DNA of 64,000 nucleotides from Chryseobacterium oryctis (GTDB lineage: Bacteria > Bacteroidota > Bacteroidia > Flavobacteriales > Weeksellaceae): assembly GCF_025971925.1 (NCBI RefSeq), contig NZ_JAPDHV010000002.1, positions 62,001-126,000 of the forward strand, given 5' to 3'. Positions 18,926 to 25,750 of this stretch are shown piece by piece; position 1 is the stretch's first letter; each line of letters opens with the position of its first letter. The translations under genes were made by a program, and so were the position numbers. The notes beneath the pieces are model-generated. The model was given only the letters and a program-made list of their open reading frames with translations, was not told where the DNA came from and made no database searches.

Positions 18926-18933
18926 TATATTTG
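18926..18933 (+). promoter_or_regulatory. -7 element of the AmgK-like kinase gene
   Basis: TATATTTG. Its last three bases are the TTG that an open-frame reading would take as a start; the real start is ATG 18943, nine bases further on. Confidence 0.55.
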
Positions 18934-18942
18934 TTTTCTACT

Positions 18943-19959
18943 ATGATTTCTGAATACGCACAAAGATTTTTTGAAAATTATACAGGTAAAAAATCATCTG
19001 AATTTATAACATTAGCTCAAAGCGGTTCTGCGAGAGTAAATTTTTTGGCTAAAACCGAAAACCAAAAGTATATTATTACTTACAACGAAAATATACCTGA
19101 GAACGAAAGTTTTGTTTATTATTCCGAAATTTTCTCAGCATTGCAGCTAAACACTCCTACTATTTTCAAAATTTCTGACGATAAAAAAATATATATTCAA
19201 GAATTTTTAGGAGAAAATACTCTTTCTGAAATTATTTCAAATGAAGGTCTCTCTGAGAATATAAAGTCTTTAGTTAAACAAACTTTAGAAAAACTATTTA
19301 AACTACAGATTGAGACTCAGCATAAAATAGATTTCTCAAAGACTTTTGAATATGAAAAATATGACGAGCTTCCTGTAATGCACGATTTATATTATTTCAA
19401 AAATTTCGTGGCTGATGTTCTTGAACTTGAATATCACAAGTCTACCCTATTAAAAGAATTCAAAAAAATAGTACACCTTATCGAAAACCTTGAACCAAAA
19501 GGCATCATGATTCGTGATTTTCAGGCAAGAAACATCATGGTAAATGATGAAAACCAAGTTTCTTTCATTGATTATCAATCTGCAATGGAAGGACCTTTGA
19601 TGTATGATGTCATTTCATTTTTATTTCAGGCAAAAGCAAATTTTCCGGAAGATTTCAAAAATGAGATGCTAAATTTTTACATTAATCAGTTTGAAAACGA
19701 ACAGATAAAACTTCAACTAAAAAACTCGGTTAAGCCGATTCAATTGATGAGATTTTTACAGGTTTTAGGCGCTTATGGATTTAGAGGGCTTATTCAGAGA
19801 AAACAACACTTCATTTCAAGCATTGAAAAAGGAATTGAAAATATTACTCAATTTGCTCAAAATTGGGAAAATATGAAAGATTATCCCGAACTTAAAAAGG
19901 TTATTCAACAATTAAGTTTAGAGAATACTAATTTGAAAATTAAAGAGACTTTAAAATAG
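18943..19959 (+). CDS. amgK: Aminoglycoside-phosphotransferase-fold sugar kinase, AmgK-like
   Basis: A 338-residue kinase of the APH/choline kinase fold. The catalytic loop reads IRDFQARNIMV (Asp192, Asn197), with Arg replacing the usual His, and the metal-binding motif is IDYQSAMEGPLMYD (Asp210). This RDxxxRNxM...DxQxAxxGPxxYD pattern is what I expect of AmgK, the anomeric MurNAc/GlcNAc kinase of cell-wall recycling. The assignment is supported by the RapZ-type and MurU-like genes downstream: AmgK makes MurNAc-1-phosphate and MurU converts it to UDP-MurNAc. The substrate is inferred, not shown. ATG 18943 is preferred over TTG 18931, which is part of the promoter. A GxxExxY cassette follows at 19973. 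Confidence 0.72.
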   Translation: MISEYAQRFFENYTGKKSSEFITLAQSGSARVNFLAKTENQKYIITYNENIPENESFVYYSEIFSALQLNTPTIFKISDDKKIYIQEFLGENTLSEIISNEGLSENIKSLVKQTLEKLFKLQIETQHKIDFSKTFEYEKYDELPVMHDLYYFKNFVADVLELEYHKSTLLKEFKKIVHLIENLEPKGIMIRDFQARNIMVNDENQVSFIDYQSAMEGPLMYDVISFLFQAKANFPEDFKNEMLNFYINQFENEQIKLQLKNSVKPIQLMRFLQVLGAYGFRGLIQRKQHFISSIEKGIENITQFAQNWENMKDYPELKKVIQQLSLENTNLKIKETLK

Positions 19960-19972
19960 ATAACTAAATAAA

Positions 19973-19996
19973 CATTAAGGCATTAAGATTATTAAG
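19973..19996 (+). repeat. Left inverted-repeat arm of the GxxExxY cassette
   Basis: Three ATTAAG hexamers in 24 bases, lying 25 bases before the GxxExxY ATG. Mirrored by the right arm at 20433-20457. Confidence 0.6.
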
Positions 19997-20021
19997 CTCT
20001 TTCAGCAAAATTAAGAATATT

Positions 20022-20429
20022 ATGTACACAAGAAAATATGTTACACAATTATCATATGAAATTACGGGCTTTGCAATAAAAGTTCACAAAAATCTTGGTC
20101 CAGGTTTATTGGAAAGCATTTATGAAGAATGTTTAAAATTTGAATTAGAACGCAATGGTTACAATGTAAAACAACAGATTTGCGCGCCGGTAATTTATGA
20201 TACTTTATTGTTGGAAACCAATCTTCGTGTTGATTTATTGGTCAATGATTTAGTTGTTGAAGAGTTAAAAACAGTGAATGAACTCTTGCCCGTACACCAA
20301 GCACAATTATTGACTTACATGAAAATTCTAGAAAAACCACAGGGATTATTAATCAATTTTTTCACAGAAAATATAACAAAATCTATGAAGCCTTTGGTAA
20401 ACGAATACTTTAATCTCTTATCAGAATAG
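20022..20429 (+). CDS. GxxExxY protein (PD-(D/E)xK nuclease-like)
   Basis: A 135-residue protein of the GxxExxY family, named after the motif present here as GPGLLESIYEE (about 26-36). The following part has the PD-(D/E)xK-like core: an acidic residue in NLRVDLLVND and the EELKTV segment after it, with a Q (VHQAQLLTYM) in the last helix. The fold suggests a nuclease, but the family's function is not established. It is intact, points the same way as the recycling operon that it interrupts, and lies between inverted arms of ATTAAG-type hexamers. It probably contributes nothing to the operon's chemistry. Confidence 0.9.
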   Translation: MYTRKYVTQLSYEITGFAIKVHKNLGPGLLESIYEECLKFELERNGYNVKQQICAPVIYDTLLLETNLRVDLLVNDLVVEELKTVNELLPVHQAQLLTYMKILEKPQGLLINFFTENITKSMKPLVNEYFNLLSE

Positions 20430-20432
20430 CAC

Positions 20433-20457
20433 CTTAATTTTCTTAATATCTTAATGG
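20433..20457 (-). repeat. Right inverted-repeat arm of the GxxExxY cassette
   Basis: Three CTTAAT hexamers beginning three bases after the GxxExxY stop codon; the reverse complement matches the left arm at 20 of 24 positions. Confidence 0.6.
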
Positions 20458-20499
20458 TAAAATTTTAATTAAATAATAACTACAAAACGAATAAATAAT

Positions 20500-20916
20500 A
20501 TGCTACACATAGATATACACAGCTTTTCATATAAAAAAGGAGGAATTCCTAACGATGAATCAGGAAATGGCGGCGGATTTGCTTTCGATTGCAGAGGAAT
20601 TTTGAATCCCGGAAGAATTGAAGAATATAAAAGCCAAACAGGAAATGACATTGGCGTTCAGGAATATCTTGAAACAAAAACCGAAATGCCGAAGTTTTTA
20701 GAACTTGTAAAAAGTATTGTTTCTATTAATATCAACAACTATTTAGAGAGAGGTTTTGAAAACCTGCAAATCAACTTTGGCTGTACTGGAGGGCAACACA
20801 GGTCTGTGTATTCTGCCATAAAGATTGCCGAATTCATTAAGGAAAAATATCCTGAAGGAACAAAAATCAGTATTCATCACGACGAGCAACCTCAATTAAA
20901 TGTAAATAATAATTAA
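20500..20916 (+). CDS. Stand-alone RapZ C-terminal domain protein
   Basis: A 138-residue protein that matches only the C-terminal half of E. coli RapZ. Shared blocks are SFSYKKGGIP, FAFDCRGILNPGR, QTGNDIGVQEYL and CTGGQHRSVYSA. The N-terminal kinase-like half of RapZ with its Walker motif is absent. In E. coli this C-terminal domain carries RNA binding and glucosamine-6-phosphate sensing and controls amino-sugar synthesis. Between an AmgK-like kinase and a MurU-like transferase, a role as a sugar-phosphate sensor for recycling is a reasonable inference; glmY/glmZ-type RNAs are not expected here. It may still be co-transcribed with the kinase through the intervening cassette. Confidence 0.88.
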   Translation: MLHIDIHSFSYKKGGIPNDESGNGGGFAFDCRGILNPGRIEEYKSQTGNDIGVQEYLETKTEMPKFLELVKSIVSININNYLERGFENLQINFGCTGGQHRSVYSAIKIAEFIKEKYPEGTKISIHHDEQPQLNVNNN

Positions 20917-20957
20917 TTTTTTCATTTAATTATCATTTTTTCACTTATTATAAATAT

Positions 20958-21671
20958 ATGAAGGCTCTTATTTTCGCAGCAGGAAAAGGAACTAGACTGA
21001 AACCTTTTACGGATCATCATCCGAAGGCGTTAGCCGTTGTAAACGGAGTTCCGCTTTTGGAAAGAAACATAAAATATCTGAAAAGTTTCGGAATAAAAGA
21101 TTTTGTGATCAATATTCACCATTTCGGAAATCAGATTGTTGAATTTCTAAAGAAAAATAACAATTTCGACTGCAATATCGAAATCTCTGACGAAACCAAT
21201 GAACTCCTTGAAACCGGAGGTGGTTTGATTTTTGCAAGAAAATTTCTGGATCACGGAGAAGACTTCCTGATTATGAATGCCGATATTTTAACGGAGATTA
21301 ATATCAATGCACTGGTAGAATACCATAAAAAGATAAAAGATTTTGCTACTTTAGCCGTTTCGGACAGGGAAAGCTCCAGAAAACTATTATTCAACGATGA
21401 AATGGTTTTAAGAGGCTGGCTCAATGTACAAACCGGAGAACAAAGACTTGCCGAATTCAACAAAGGATTCAAAGCATTAGCTTTCAGTGGTGTACATTGT
21501 ATAAACCCGATGATTTTTAATAAAATAAAAAGAACGGGAAAATTCTCTGTCATGGAAGAGTATCTAGACCTTATGCAAACCGAACATATTCACGGTTTTT
21601 TGCATAAAAGTATCTTAATAGATGTAGGAAGACCAGAATCTGTAATAGAGGCTGAAAAATATTTTAAATAA
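20958..21671 (+). CDS. murU: Sugar-1-phosphate nucleotidyltransferase, MurU-like
   Basis: A 237-residue nucleotidyltransferase with the N-terminal signature FAAGKGTRLKPFT...PKAL (nucleotide and metal binding), the ISDETNELLETGGGL block that is characteristic of MurU and related enzymes, the NADIL metal site (about 110) and a C-terminal DVGRPE segment. MurU joins UMP to MurNAc-1-phosphate in the recycling path that bypasses MurA. The place next to an AmgK-like kinase gene supports that reading; a mannose-1-phosphate or glucose-1-phosphate transferase is the alternative. It starts 41 bases after the RapZ-type gene and ends 8 bases before the LOG gene. Confidence 0.75.
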   Translation: MKALIFAAGKGTRLKPFTDHHPKALAVVNGVPLLERNIKYLKSFGIKDFVINIHHFGNQIVEFLKKNNNFDCNIEISDETNELLETGGGLIFARKFLDHGEDFLIMNADILTEININALVEYHKKIKDFATLAVSDRESSRKLLFNDEMVLRGWLNVQTGEQRLAEFNKGFKALAFSGVHCINPMIFNKIKRTGKFSVMEEYLDLMQTEHIHGFLHKSILIDVGRPESVIEAEKYFK

Positions 21672-21679
21672 ATTTTGCA

Positions 21680-22432
21680 ATGGAAATCGAAGGAACGATA
21701 AATGAAAGTTCAGTAAATCCTGAAGTTGATGTCAATGAAACAAAACTACAAAACAGTTTAAGACAAAAAAACTGGGACGAAACCATTACCAAAGATAGCT
21801 GGATGGTTTTCAAAGTAATGGCCGAGTTTGTAAATGGCTATGAAAAGATGGTGGAAAGCGGTCCCTGCGTTTCAATATTCGGTTCTGCAAGACTGAAACC
21901 CGAAAGCAAATACTACGAAATGGCTGTAGAAATTGCAGAAAAAATCACTAAAATAGGTTTCGGAATTATTACCGGTGGAGGTCCCGGAATTATGGAAGCA
22001 GGAAATAAAGGAGCTTTCAACACTCAAAGCAGATCAATCGGTTTAAATATTGATTTACCGTTTGAGCAACATTTCAATCCGTATATCAACAAAGCCTATT
22101 CCATGAATTTTGATTACTTTTTTGTCAGAAAGGTAATGTTTGTGAAATATTCTCAAGGTTTTATTGTAATGCCCGGAGGTTTTGGAACTTTAGATGAGTT
22201 TACGGAAGCTTTAACCTTGATTCAGACTAACAAAATCGGAAGATTCCCAATCGTATTGGTCGGCTCTGAATTTTGGGGTGGATTATTGGATTGGTTTAAG
22301 ACAACTCTGTTAAAAGAGGGAATGATTTCTGAGAACGATCTTGAATTATACAGAATTGTTGACACCGCAGATGAGGCGGTAGCACACATTAAGGCTTTTT
22401 ATGATAAATATTCTGTGAATGTAAACTTCTAA
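21680..22432 (+). CDS. LOG-family protein (nucleoside 5'-monophosphate phosphoribohydrolase)
   Basis: A 250-residue TIGR00730-type protein. The core contains VSIFGSARL, the phosphate-binding GGGPGIMEAGNKGA and the family signature PGGFGTLDEFTE; the catalytic Arg and Glu fall in these motifs. LOG enzymes cleave the N-glycosidic bond of nucleoside monophosphates (cytokinin ribotides in plants; AMP or pyrimidine nucleotides in bacteria). The first 45 residues are a family-typical hydrophilic extension. It follows the MurU-like gene by 8 bases, so it belongs to the same transcript, but its link to cell-wall recycling is not known. Confidence 0.9.
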   Translation: MEIEGTINESSVNPEVDVNETKLQNSLRQKNWDETITKDSWMVFKVMAEFVNGYEKMVESGPCVSIFGSARLKPESKYYEMAVEIAEKITKIGFGIITGGGPGIMEAGNKGAFNTQSRSIGLNIDLPFEQHFNPYINKAYSMNFDYFFVRKVMFVKYSQGFIVMPGGFGTLDEFTEALTLIQTNKIGRFPIVLVGSEFWGGLLDWFKTTLLKEGMISENDLELYRIVDTADEAVAHIKAFYDKYSVNVNF

Positions 22433-22491
22433 TTGGCATATTATTTGTGACTTATAAATAACAAAGCATGATTGTAAATTTATTAATTAAG

Positions 22492-22962
22492 ATGAAAAAA
22501 CTTTTCTATATATCAGGATTTTTAACACTTTTTATGTTAATGAGTTTTATGTATGTAGACTTTTTCTCTTCAATGACCAAAGTAGATTATATTGATGGAA
22601 GTAAGACGTTGAAGTTTACTACAAAAATGAACACAAGTCATATTTCAGATGCCATTAAAATAAACCCTAATACTGCAGGATTTGAAGCTGAAGTGAAGAA
22701 ATACGTAAATAATAACTTCGATGTGTATGTCAACGGCTCACCGAAAACGATGACCTTTACGGGAAGTCAGGTAAGCGGAGAAACGGTTTGGGTATATTTT
22801 GAAACAAGCGGTGTTTCGGATATCAGTACCTTAAAAATAAAAAATACGATACTTCTAAGTGCTTTTCCTAAGCAAATTAACTTGGTTAATATAGCTTACA
22901 AAGGAAGTCAGAAAACAATGAATTTCCAACGAGGAAAAGAAGTAAATGAAGTTTCTTTTTAA
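22492..22962 (+). CDS. DUF6702-like secreted or membrane-anchored protein
   Basis: A 156-residue protein from ATG 22492 (MKKLFYISGFLTLFMLMSFMYV), preferred to ATG 22468 because it gives a normal signal sequence. The mature part begins with SSMTKVDYIDGSKTLKFTTKM, like the DUF6702 family of small flavobacterial proteins (a beta strand with an acidic turn, then FEAEVKKYVNNNFDVYVNG and a C-terminal NIAYKGSQKTMNFQRGKEV). Function unknown. The 59-base gap after the LOG gene leaves open whether it shares the operon. Confidence 0.7.
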   Translation: MKKLFYISGFLTLFMLMSFMYVDFFSSMTKVDYIDGSKTLKFTTKMNTSHISDAIKINPNTAGFEAEVKKYVNNNFDVYVNGSPKTMTFTGSQVSGETVWVYFETSGVSDISTLKIKNTILLSAFPKQINLVNIAYKGSQKTMNFQRGKEVNEVSF

Positions 22963-22985
22963 AAACGTTCAATTTGAATTACAAC

Positions 22986-23020
22986 GAGGCTGTCTCAAAA
23001 GTGAGACAGCCTCTTATTTT
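22986..23020 (+). terminator. Strong hairpin terminator after the DUF6702-like gene
   Basis: A 12-base stem GAGGCTGTCTCA / TGAGACAGCCTC with an AAAG loop and a T-rich tail. Confidence 0.85.
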
Positions 23021-23095
23021 TATTCATTCAAAGTCGGGAGACTTTGCGTAGCGGGATATTGAATCCGCAACCACCAACATTGAACTTAAAACCAC

Positions 23096-23113
23096 CATCA
23101 CTAAATTTGAAAC
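23096..23113 (+). repeat. Isolated third copy of the RHS-module flank motif
   Basis: CATCACTAAATTTGAAAC. It closely resembles 23253-23270 and 25239-25256, which lie just beyond the ends of the two candidate immunity genes. Here no immunity gene follows. The sequence just before it (from about 23077) looks like a degenerate second repeat of the same unit. The 326-base stretch 22963-23288 holds no gene beyond these repeats and two hairpins. Confidence 0.55.
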
Positions 23114-23117
23114 ACTA

Positions 23118-23288
23118 ATAATGATATTCAGTTATTTAGGCATCCTATTTTCTCATAAAATAACCAAAGGCAGGGATTACCTGCCTTTGGTTTTGATTAT
23201 TTAATTTGGAATTTTATTTGATTTTCAGTTAGTTAATGTTTTGGAATATCACCATCACTAACTTTGGAACATGACCCAGCGGGGGTTA
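23118..23288 (-). repeat. Flank repeat B after the orphan RHS module (with terminator)
   Basis: This region lines up with 25110-25257: an AATGAT start, an ATAACCAAA stem, CAGG, then the reverse stem and a CATCACTA segment next to the stop of the adjacent candidate immunity gene. The two copies have diverged but keep the same order and length. Confidence 0.65.
23155..23192 (-). terminator. Terminator after the second candidate immunity gene
   Basis: Stem AACCAAAGGCAGG / CCTGCCTTTGGTT with a five-base loop; on the minus strand a T-rich segment follows. Confidence 0.75.
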
Positions 23289-23753
23289 TTATTTACATCG
23301 TGCAATATCTTGATAATATCTTCTATTTTTAAACTCTACAACATAATCATCTTTAGATTTACAATACATTTTTTTATATTTTTTCACATCTAAATTAGAA
23401 ATCTTAATTATTAAATAGTTCGTGTCAGAAAACAAACCTTTATTAAGTGGAATACTATAATTATATGTCTTAATATTTTGATTGTTATCAAATCCTTGAT
23501 AATTAAAATTCAGCACACTATTTTCTTTAAAAATGTCATTATTAGCAATTTCTATTCCTGGATAATAATTAACTTTATATTCTTCTTTAGACATATTTTG
23601 ACTGAATGTTAAACTTAAAGAATTCGTAATAATTTCATCATTTATCATTATTATTAAGTTAATATTATTTTTATTCTGACCATACACAAAGAAAGATGTA
23701 ATTACAGACAAAATAAATATCAATAACTTAAGGTTTAATTTGTGCATTTTCAT
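23289..23753 (-). CDS. Small secreted protein, candidate immunity protein of the orphan RHS tip
   Basis: A 154-residue protein (or 152 from the second Met) with a signal peptide (MHKLNLKLLIFILSVITSFFVYGQ) and an asparagine- and lysine-rich, probably all-beta mature part. I recognise no family. Its start overlaps the end of the upstream RHS-tip gene by 26 bases, so the two are translationally coupled, the normal place of an immunity gene in polymorphic toxin systems. Base composition is lower in GC than core genes. A signal peptide would place it in the periplasm or at the outer membrane. The immunity role is inferred from position only. Confidence 0.6.
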   Translation of the reverse strand: MKMHKLNLKLLIFILSVITSFFVYGQNKNNINLIIMINDEIITNSLSLTFSQNMSKEEYKVNYYPGIEIANNDIFKENSVLNFNYQGFDNNQNIKTYNYSIPLNKGLFSDTNYLIIKISNLDVKKYKKMYCKSKDDYVVEFKNRRYYQDIARCK

Positions 23754-25119
23754 AACTAGATAATATTTTATTAACTGTTGAGGATTCTATTGTCATTGTT
23801 TGATTTCCATTTCTATCATAAAAAACCGCACCTTGTCTGTTATTAGGATTAGTAAAAGTCCCATCAGAATTTATCTGCACCGTCTTTCTTTCAATATTAC
23901 CAGCTATAATACTCGTATCTCTTCTCGTAAAATCACTCCTATCAGCACCAGAAGGCTCTGTAGCAGTAAAAGTATAAGTAGTAAATTGTCCTTCTTTGCC
24001 CGCGCTTTCTACTATTGTTTTTGTAGGATGAGTATGTAATACAATATCTGATGTTATATTATTTTTTATACCTTGTTGTGTTACAAAATCAAAACCATTT
24101 ACTTCTCCTCCTGCAACACCATTACTAATAGACACCTTTCCTCCTGTTGTAAACGTACTTCTACCTGCCGTTAAATCAATATCTGCTCTAACTTCATGAA
24201 GTCCTCCTTGTGAATCGGGACTAATTGAATGGTTAGAAGGAGAGTTGGTCATTTTTAGAGCCGTTGAAATTGCACTTAAAGAAGCTAAACCTCCAGAAAT
24301 TTCTTGTCTAGCAGCTGTTAAAAAATCCTTTTTACCTCCTTGACTTATATATATTTTTCCATCATTAATTCCATCACTTCCTAAATATTTACCTGAGGTT
24401 CCAAAAAAGTCTCCGAAAGGAGCTCTACCATCCGGATCAATAAATCTTATAGGATTATTAAACGCATAATTATAGGGCGACCATCTTCTCATCTTTTCCG
24501 TCAGCGGATCTACAACTCCCCATCTTCCAATATCCGGCATATAAAATCTTGCACCATAATCATACATTCCTGTCTCCTGAAGCTCCTTTCCGTTGTATTT
24601 ATGCTGATAGCTCGAGTTCCCTGCCAATGCATTGTATCCTTCATGTTTTAACCCGAATGGATAATAATTGTTTTCTTCAAGAACTTCTGCGCCGTTGCCA
24701 TTGTTTAGGTAACTTAATCTTACATTTCCTAAATGGTCTACATAATTGTAAATATACTTATTTTTTACAAAATCAAAATAGCCTTCAGAAGTTGGCACGA
24801 ATTGCATGGTAAATATGCCATTCGTTAAGGCTTCATACTGAAATCCGTCCAAATAGTCAATAGTTTTCTTTATGTAAATAGAATTTTCACTATATCTGTA
24901 TTCCTTTCTTCGCTTAGTTCCATCTGCTCCGTAATAGTAAGTAAGATTTACATTTTGCCAAACCCCTCTTGTGTAGTATTGCTGATCAAACATTATGAAC
25001 TGTGGTAAATTCAGATGATTATAATCAATCTGCAAAATACCTTTATCTTCGTGAGAAATCATATTTCCGTTACTATCATACGGAATTGTAATTCCTGATG
25101 TATCTGGAATGATTCTCAA
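23728..25119 (-). CDS. Orphan RHS core with alternative JAMM-like C-terminal tip
   Basis: A 463-residue protein that starts in the middle of an RHS protein. From residue 5 (PDTSGITIPYDSNGNM) it follows the 1145-residue RHS protein at 25751-29188 almost residue for residue, through the RHS core (LGNVRLSY, YYPFGLKHEGY, YNGKELQETGMYDYGARFY, DPDGR), then switches to a different tip. The tip has HTHP (362-365) and PSGAD (Ser390, Asp393), a JAMM-like metal-binding pattern. Its first four residues come from the duplicated flank, not from RHS sequence, and there is no signal peptide. It therefore looks like a displaced tip module that is silent or can be recombined into the full-length gene. Confidence 0.8.
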   Translation of the reverse strand: MRIIPDTSGITIPYDSNGNMISHEDKGILQIDYNHLNLPQFIMFDQQYYTRGVWQNVNLTYYYGADGTKRRKEYRYSENSIYIKKTIDYLDGFQYEALTNGIFTMQFVPTSEGYFDFVKNKYIYNYVDHLGNVRLSYLNNGNGAEVLEENNYYPFGLKHEGYNALAGNSSYQHKYNGKELQETGMYDYGARFYMPDIGRWGVVDPLTEKMRRWSPYNYAFNNPIRFIDPDGRAPFGDFFGTSGKYLGSDGINDGKIYISQGGKKDFLTAARQEISGGLASLSAISTALKMTNSPSNHSISPDSQGGLHEVRADIDLTAGRSTFTTGGKVSISNGVAGGEVNGFDFVTQQGIKNNITSDIVLHTHPTKTIVESAGKEGQFTTYTFTATEPSGADRSDFTRRDTSIIAGNIERKTVQINSDGTFTNPNNRQGAVFYDRNGNQTMTIESSTVNKILSSYENAQIKP

Positions 25120-25257
25120 TCATTTAAGGATGTTTTTTCCGCTAAAATAACCAAAAGCAGGAATAACCTGCTTTTGGTTTTAATTATTCAACTTGAATTT
25201 TAACTGGGTTTCAATAAGTTAAGGACTTAAAATATTGTCATCACTAAATTTGATACA
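25110..25257 (-). repeat. Flank repeat A after the main RHS module (with terminator)
   Basis: Diverged copy of 23118-23288. The change from flank to RHS-homologous sequence is sharp, near 25109, where the identity with the full-length gene (near 27153) stops within a GATGTATCTGGA segment. Confidence 0.65.
25143..25179 (-). terminator. Terminator after the first candidate immunity gene
   Basis: Stem AACCAAAAGCAGG / CCTGCTTTTGGTT with a short loop, followed on the minus strand by a T-rich segment. It would stop the transcript before the orphan module. Confidence 0.75.
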
Positions 25258-25737
25258 TTACCCGATTTTATAGGTTTTCATATCATTAGATAGTTTTTTG
25301 TAGAATATAGAATTAAATTCCGTTTCCTTTAAACATTCAATATCAATGGAGTATTCTTTTTCTATCAATTTATTACTCTCTTCTTTATTAATAATATTAA
25401 TTATTAACAATCTTCCATCCACAACTTGACAATCAGGTAATCTATATTGTTTAAAATCTTTTTGTATTAACCATTCTAAATTAGAATCGTTAAGAGGATA
25501 TGAGTTTAGAGATTTTTTTTTGCCTTGAATTAAGGAGTATATAGTTATCATATTTGATGAATATGTCCAAATATATGATACATTTCCTCCTGGAGCAATC
25601 AATTCAAATACATTTCCATTTTTTTTAAGCATTTTATTTAACAACCTCTTATTGGTAGAAAATCGCTGACTTTCTTTTTTTTGGCTATAACTCAAAGAAA
25701 ACACTATTGTACAAAATATTAATAATAATTTTTTCAT
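25258..25737 (-). CDS. Small secreted protein, candidate immunity protein of the full RHS toxin
   Basis: A 159-residue protein with a signal peptide (MKKLLLIFCTIVFSLSYSQ) and a mature part rich in Lys, Asn and Ile. It lies 13 bases after the 1145-residue RHS gene on the same strand, the place expected for an immunity gene. It is not evidently similar to the protein at 23289-23753, as expected if each protein matches a different tip. No family is recognised; the role is inferred from position. Confidence 0.6.
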   Translation of the reverse strand: MKKLLLIFCTIVFSLSYSQKKESQRFSTNKRLLNKMLKKNGNVFELIAPGGNVSYIWTYSSNMITIYSLIQGKKKSLNSYPLNDSNLEWLIQKDFKQYRLPDCQVVDGRLLIINIINKEESNKLIEKEYSIDIECLKETEFNSIFYKKLSNDMKTYKIG

Positions 25738-25750
25738 AAGATTTTACTCA

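Larger units (their letters stand above)
19973..20457. mobile_element. Putative GxxExxY cassette bounded by imperfect inverted repeats
   Basis: The GxxExxY gene is enclosed by two 24-base arms, 19973-19996 and 20433-20457. The left arm has three ATTAAG hexamers and the right arm three CTTAAT hexamers at matching spacing (8 and 9 bases), so the left arm and the reverse complement of the right agree at 20 of 24 positions, differing only in the spacers. The cassette separates the AmgK-like kinase from the RapZ-type gene, which would otherwise be nearly adjacent. Family knowledge: GxxExxY genes are scattered through Bacteroidota genomes. That this is a mobile unit is my inference; no transposase or target duplication is evident. 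Confidence 0.5.

Noticed and set aside
23020..23280. Repeated CATCACTA-type segments considered as a CRISPR array
   Set aside because: Only three diverged copies, unequal spacing (about 157 and 1986 bases), no repeat/spacer pattern and no cas genes.
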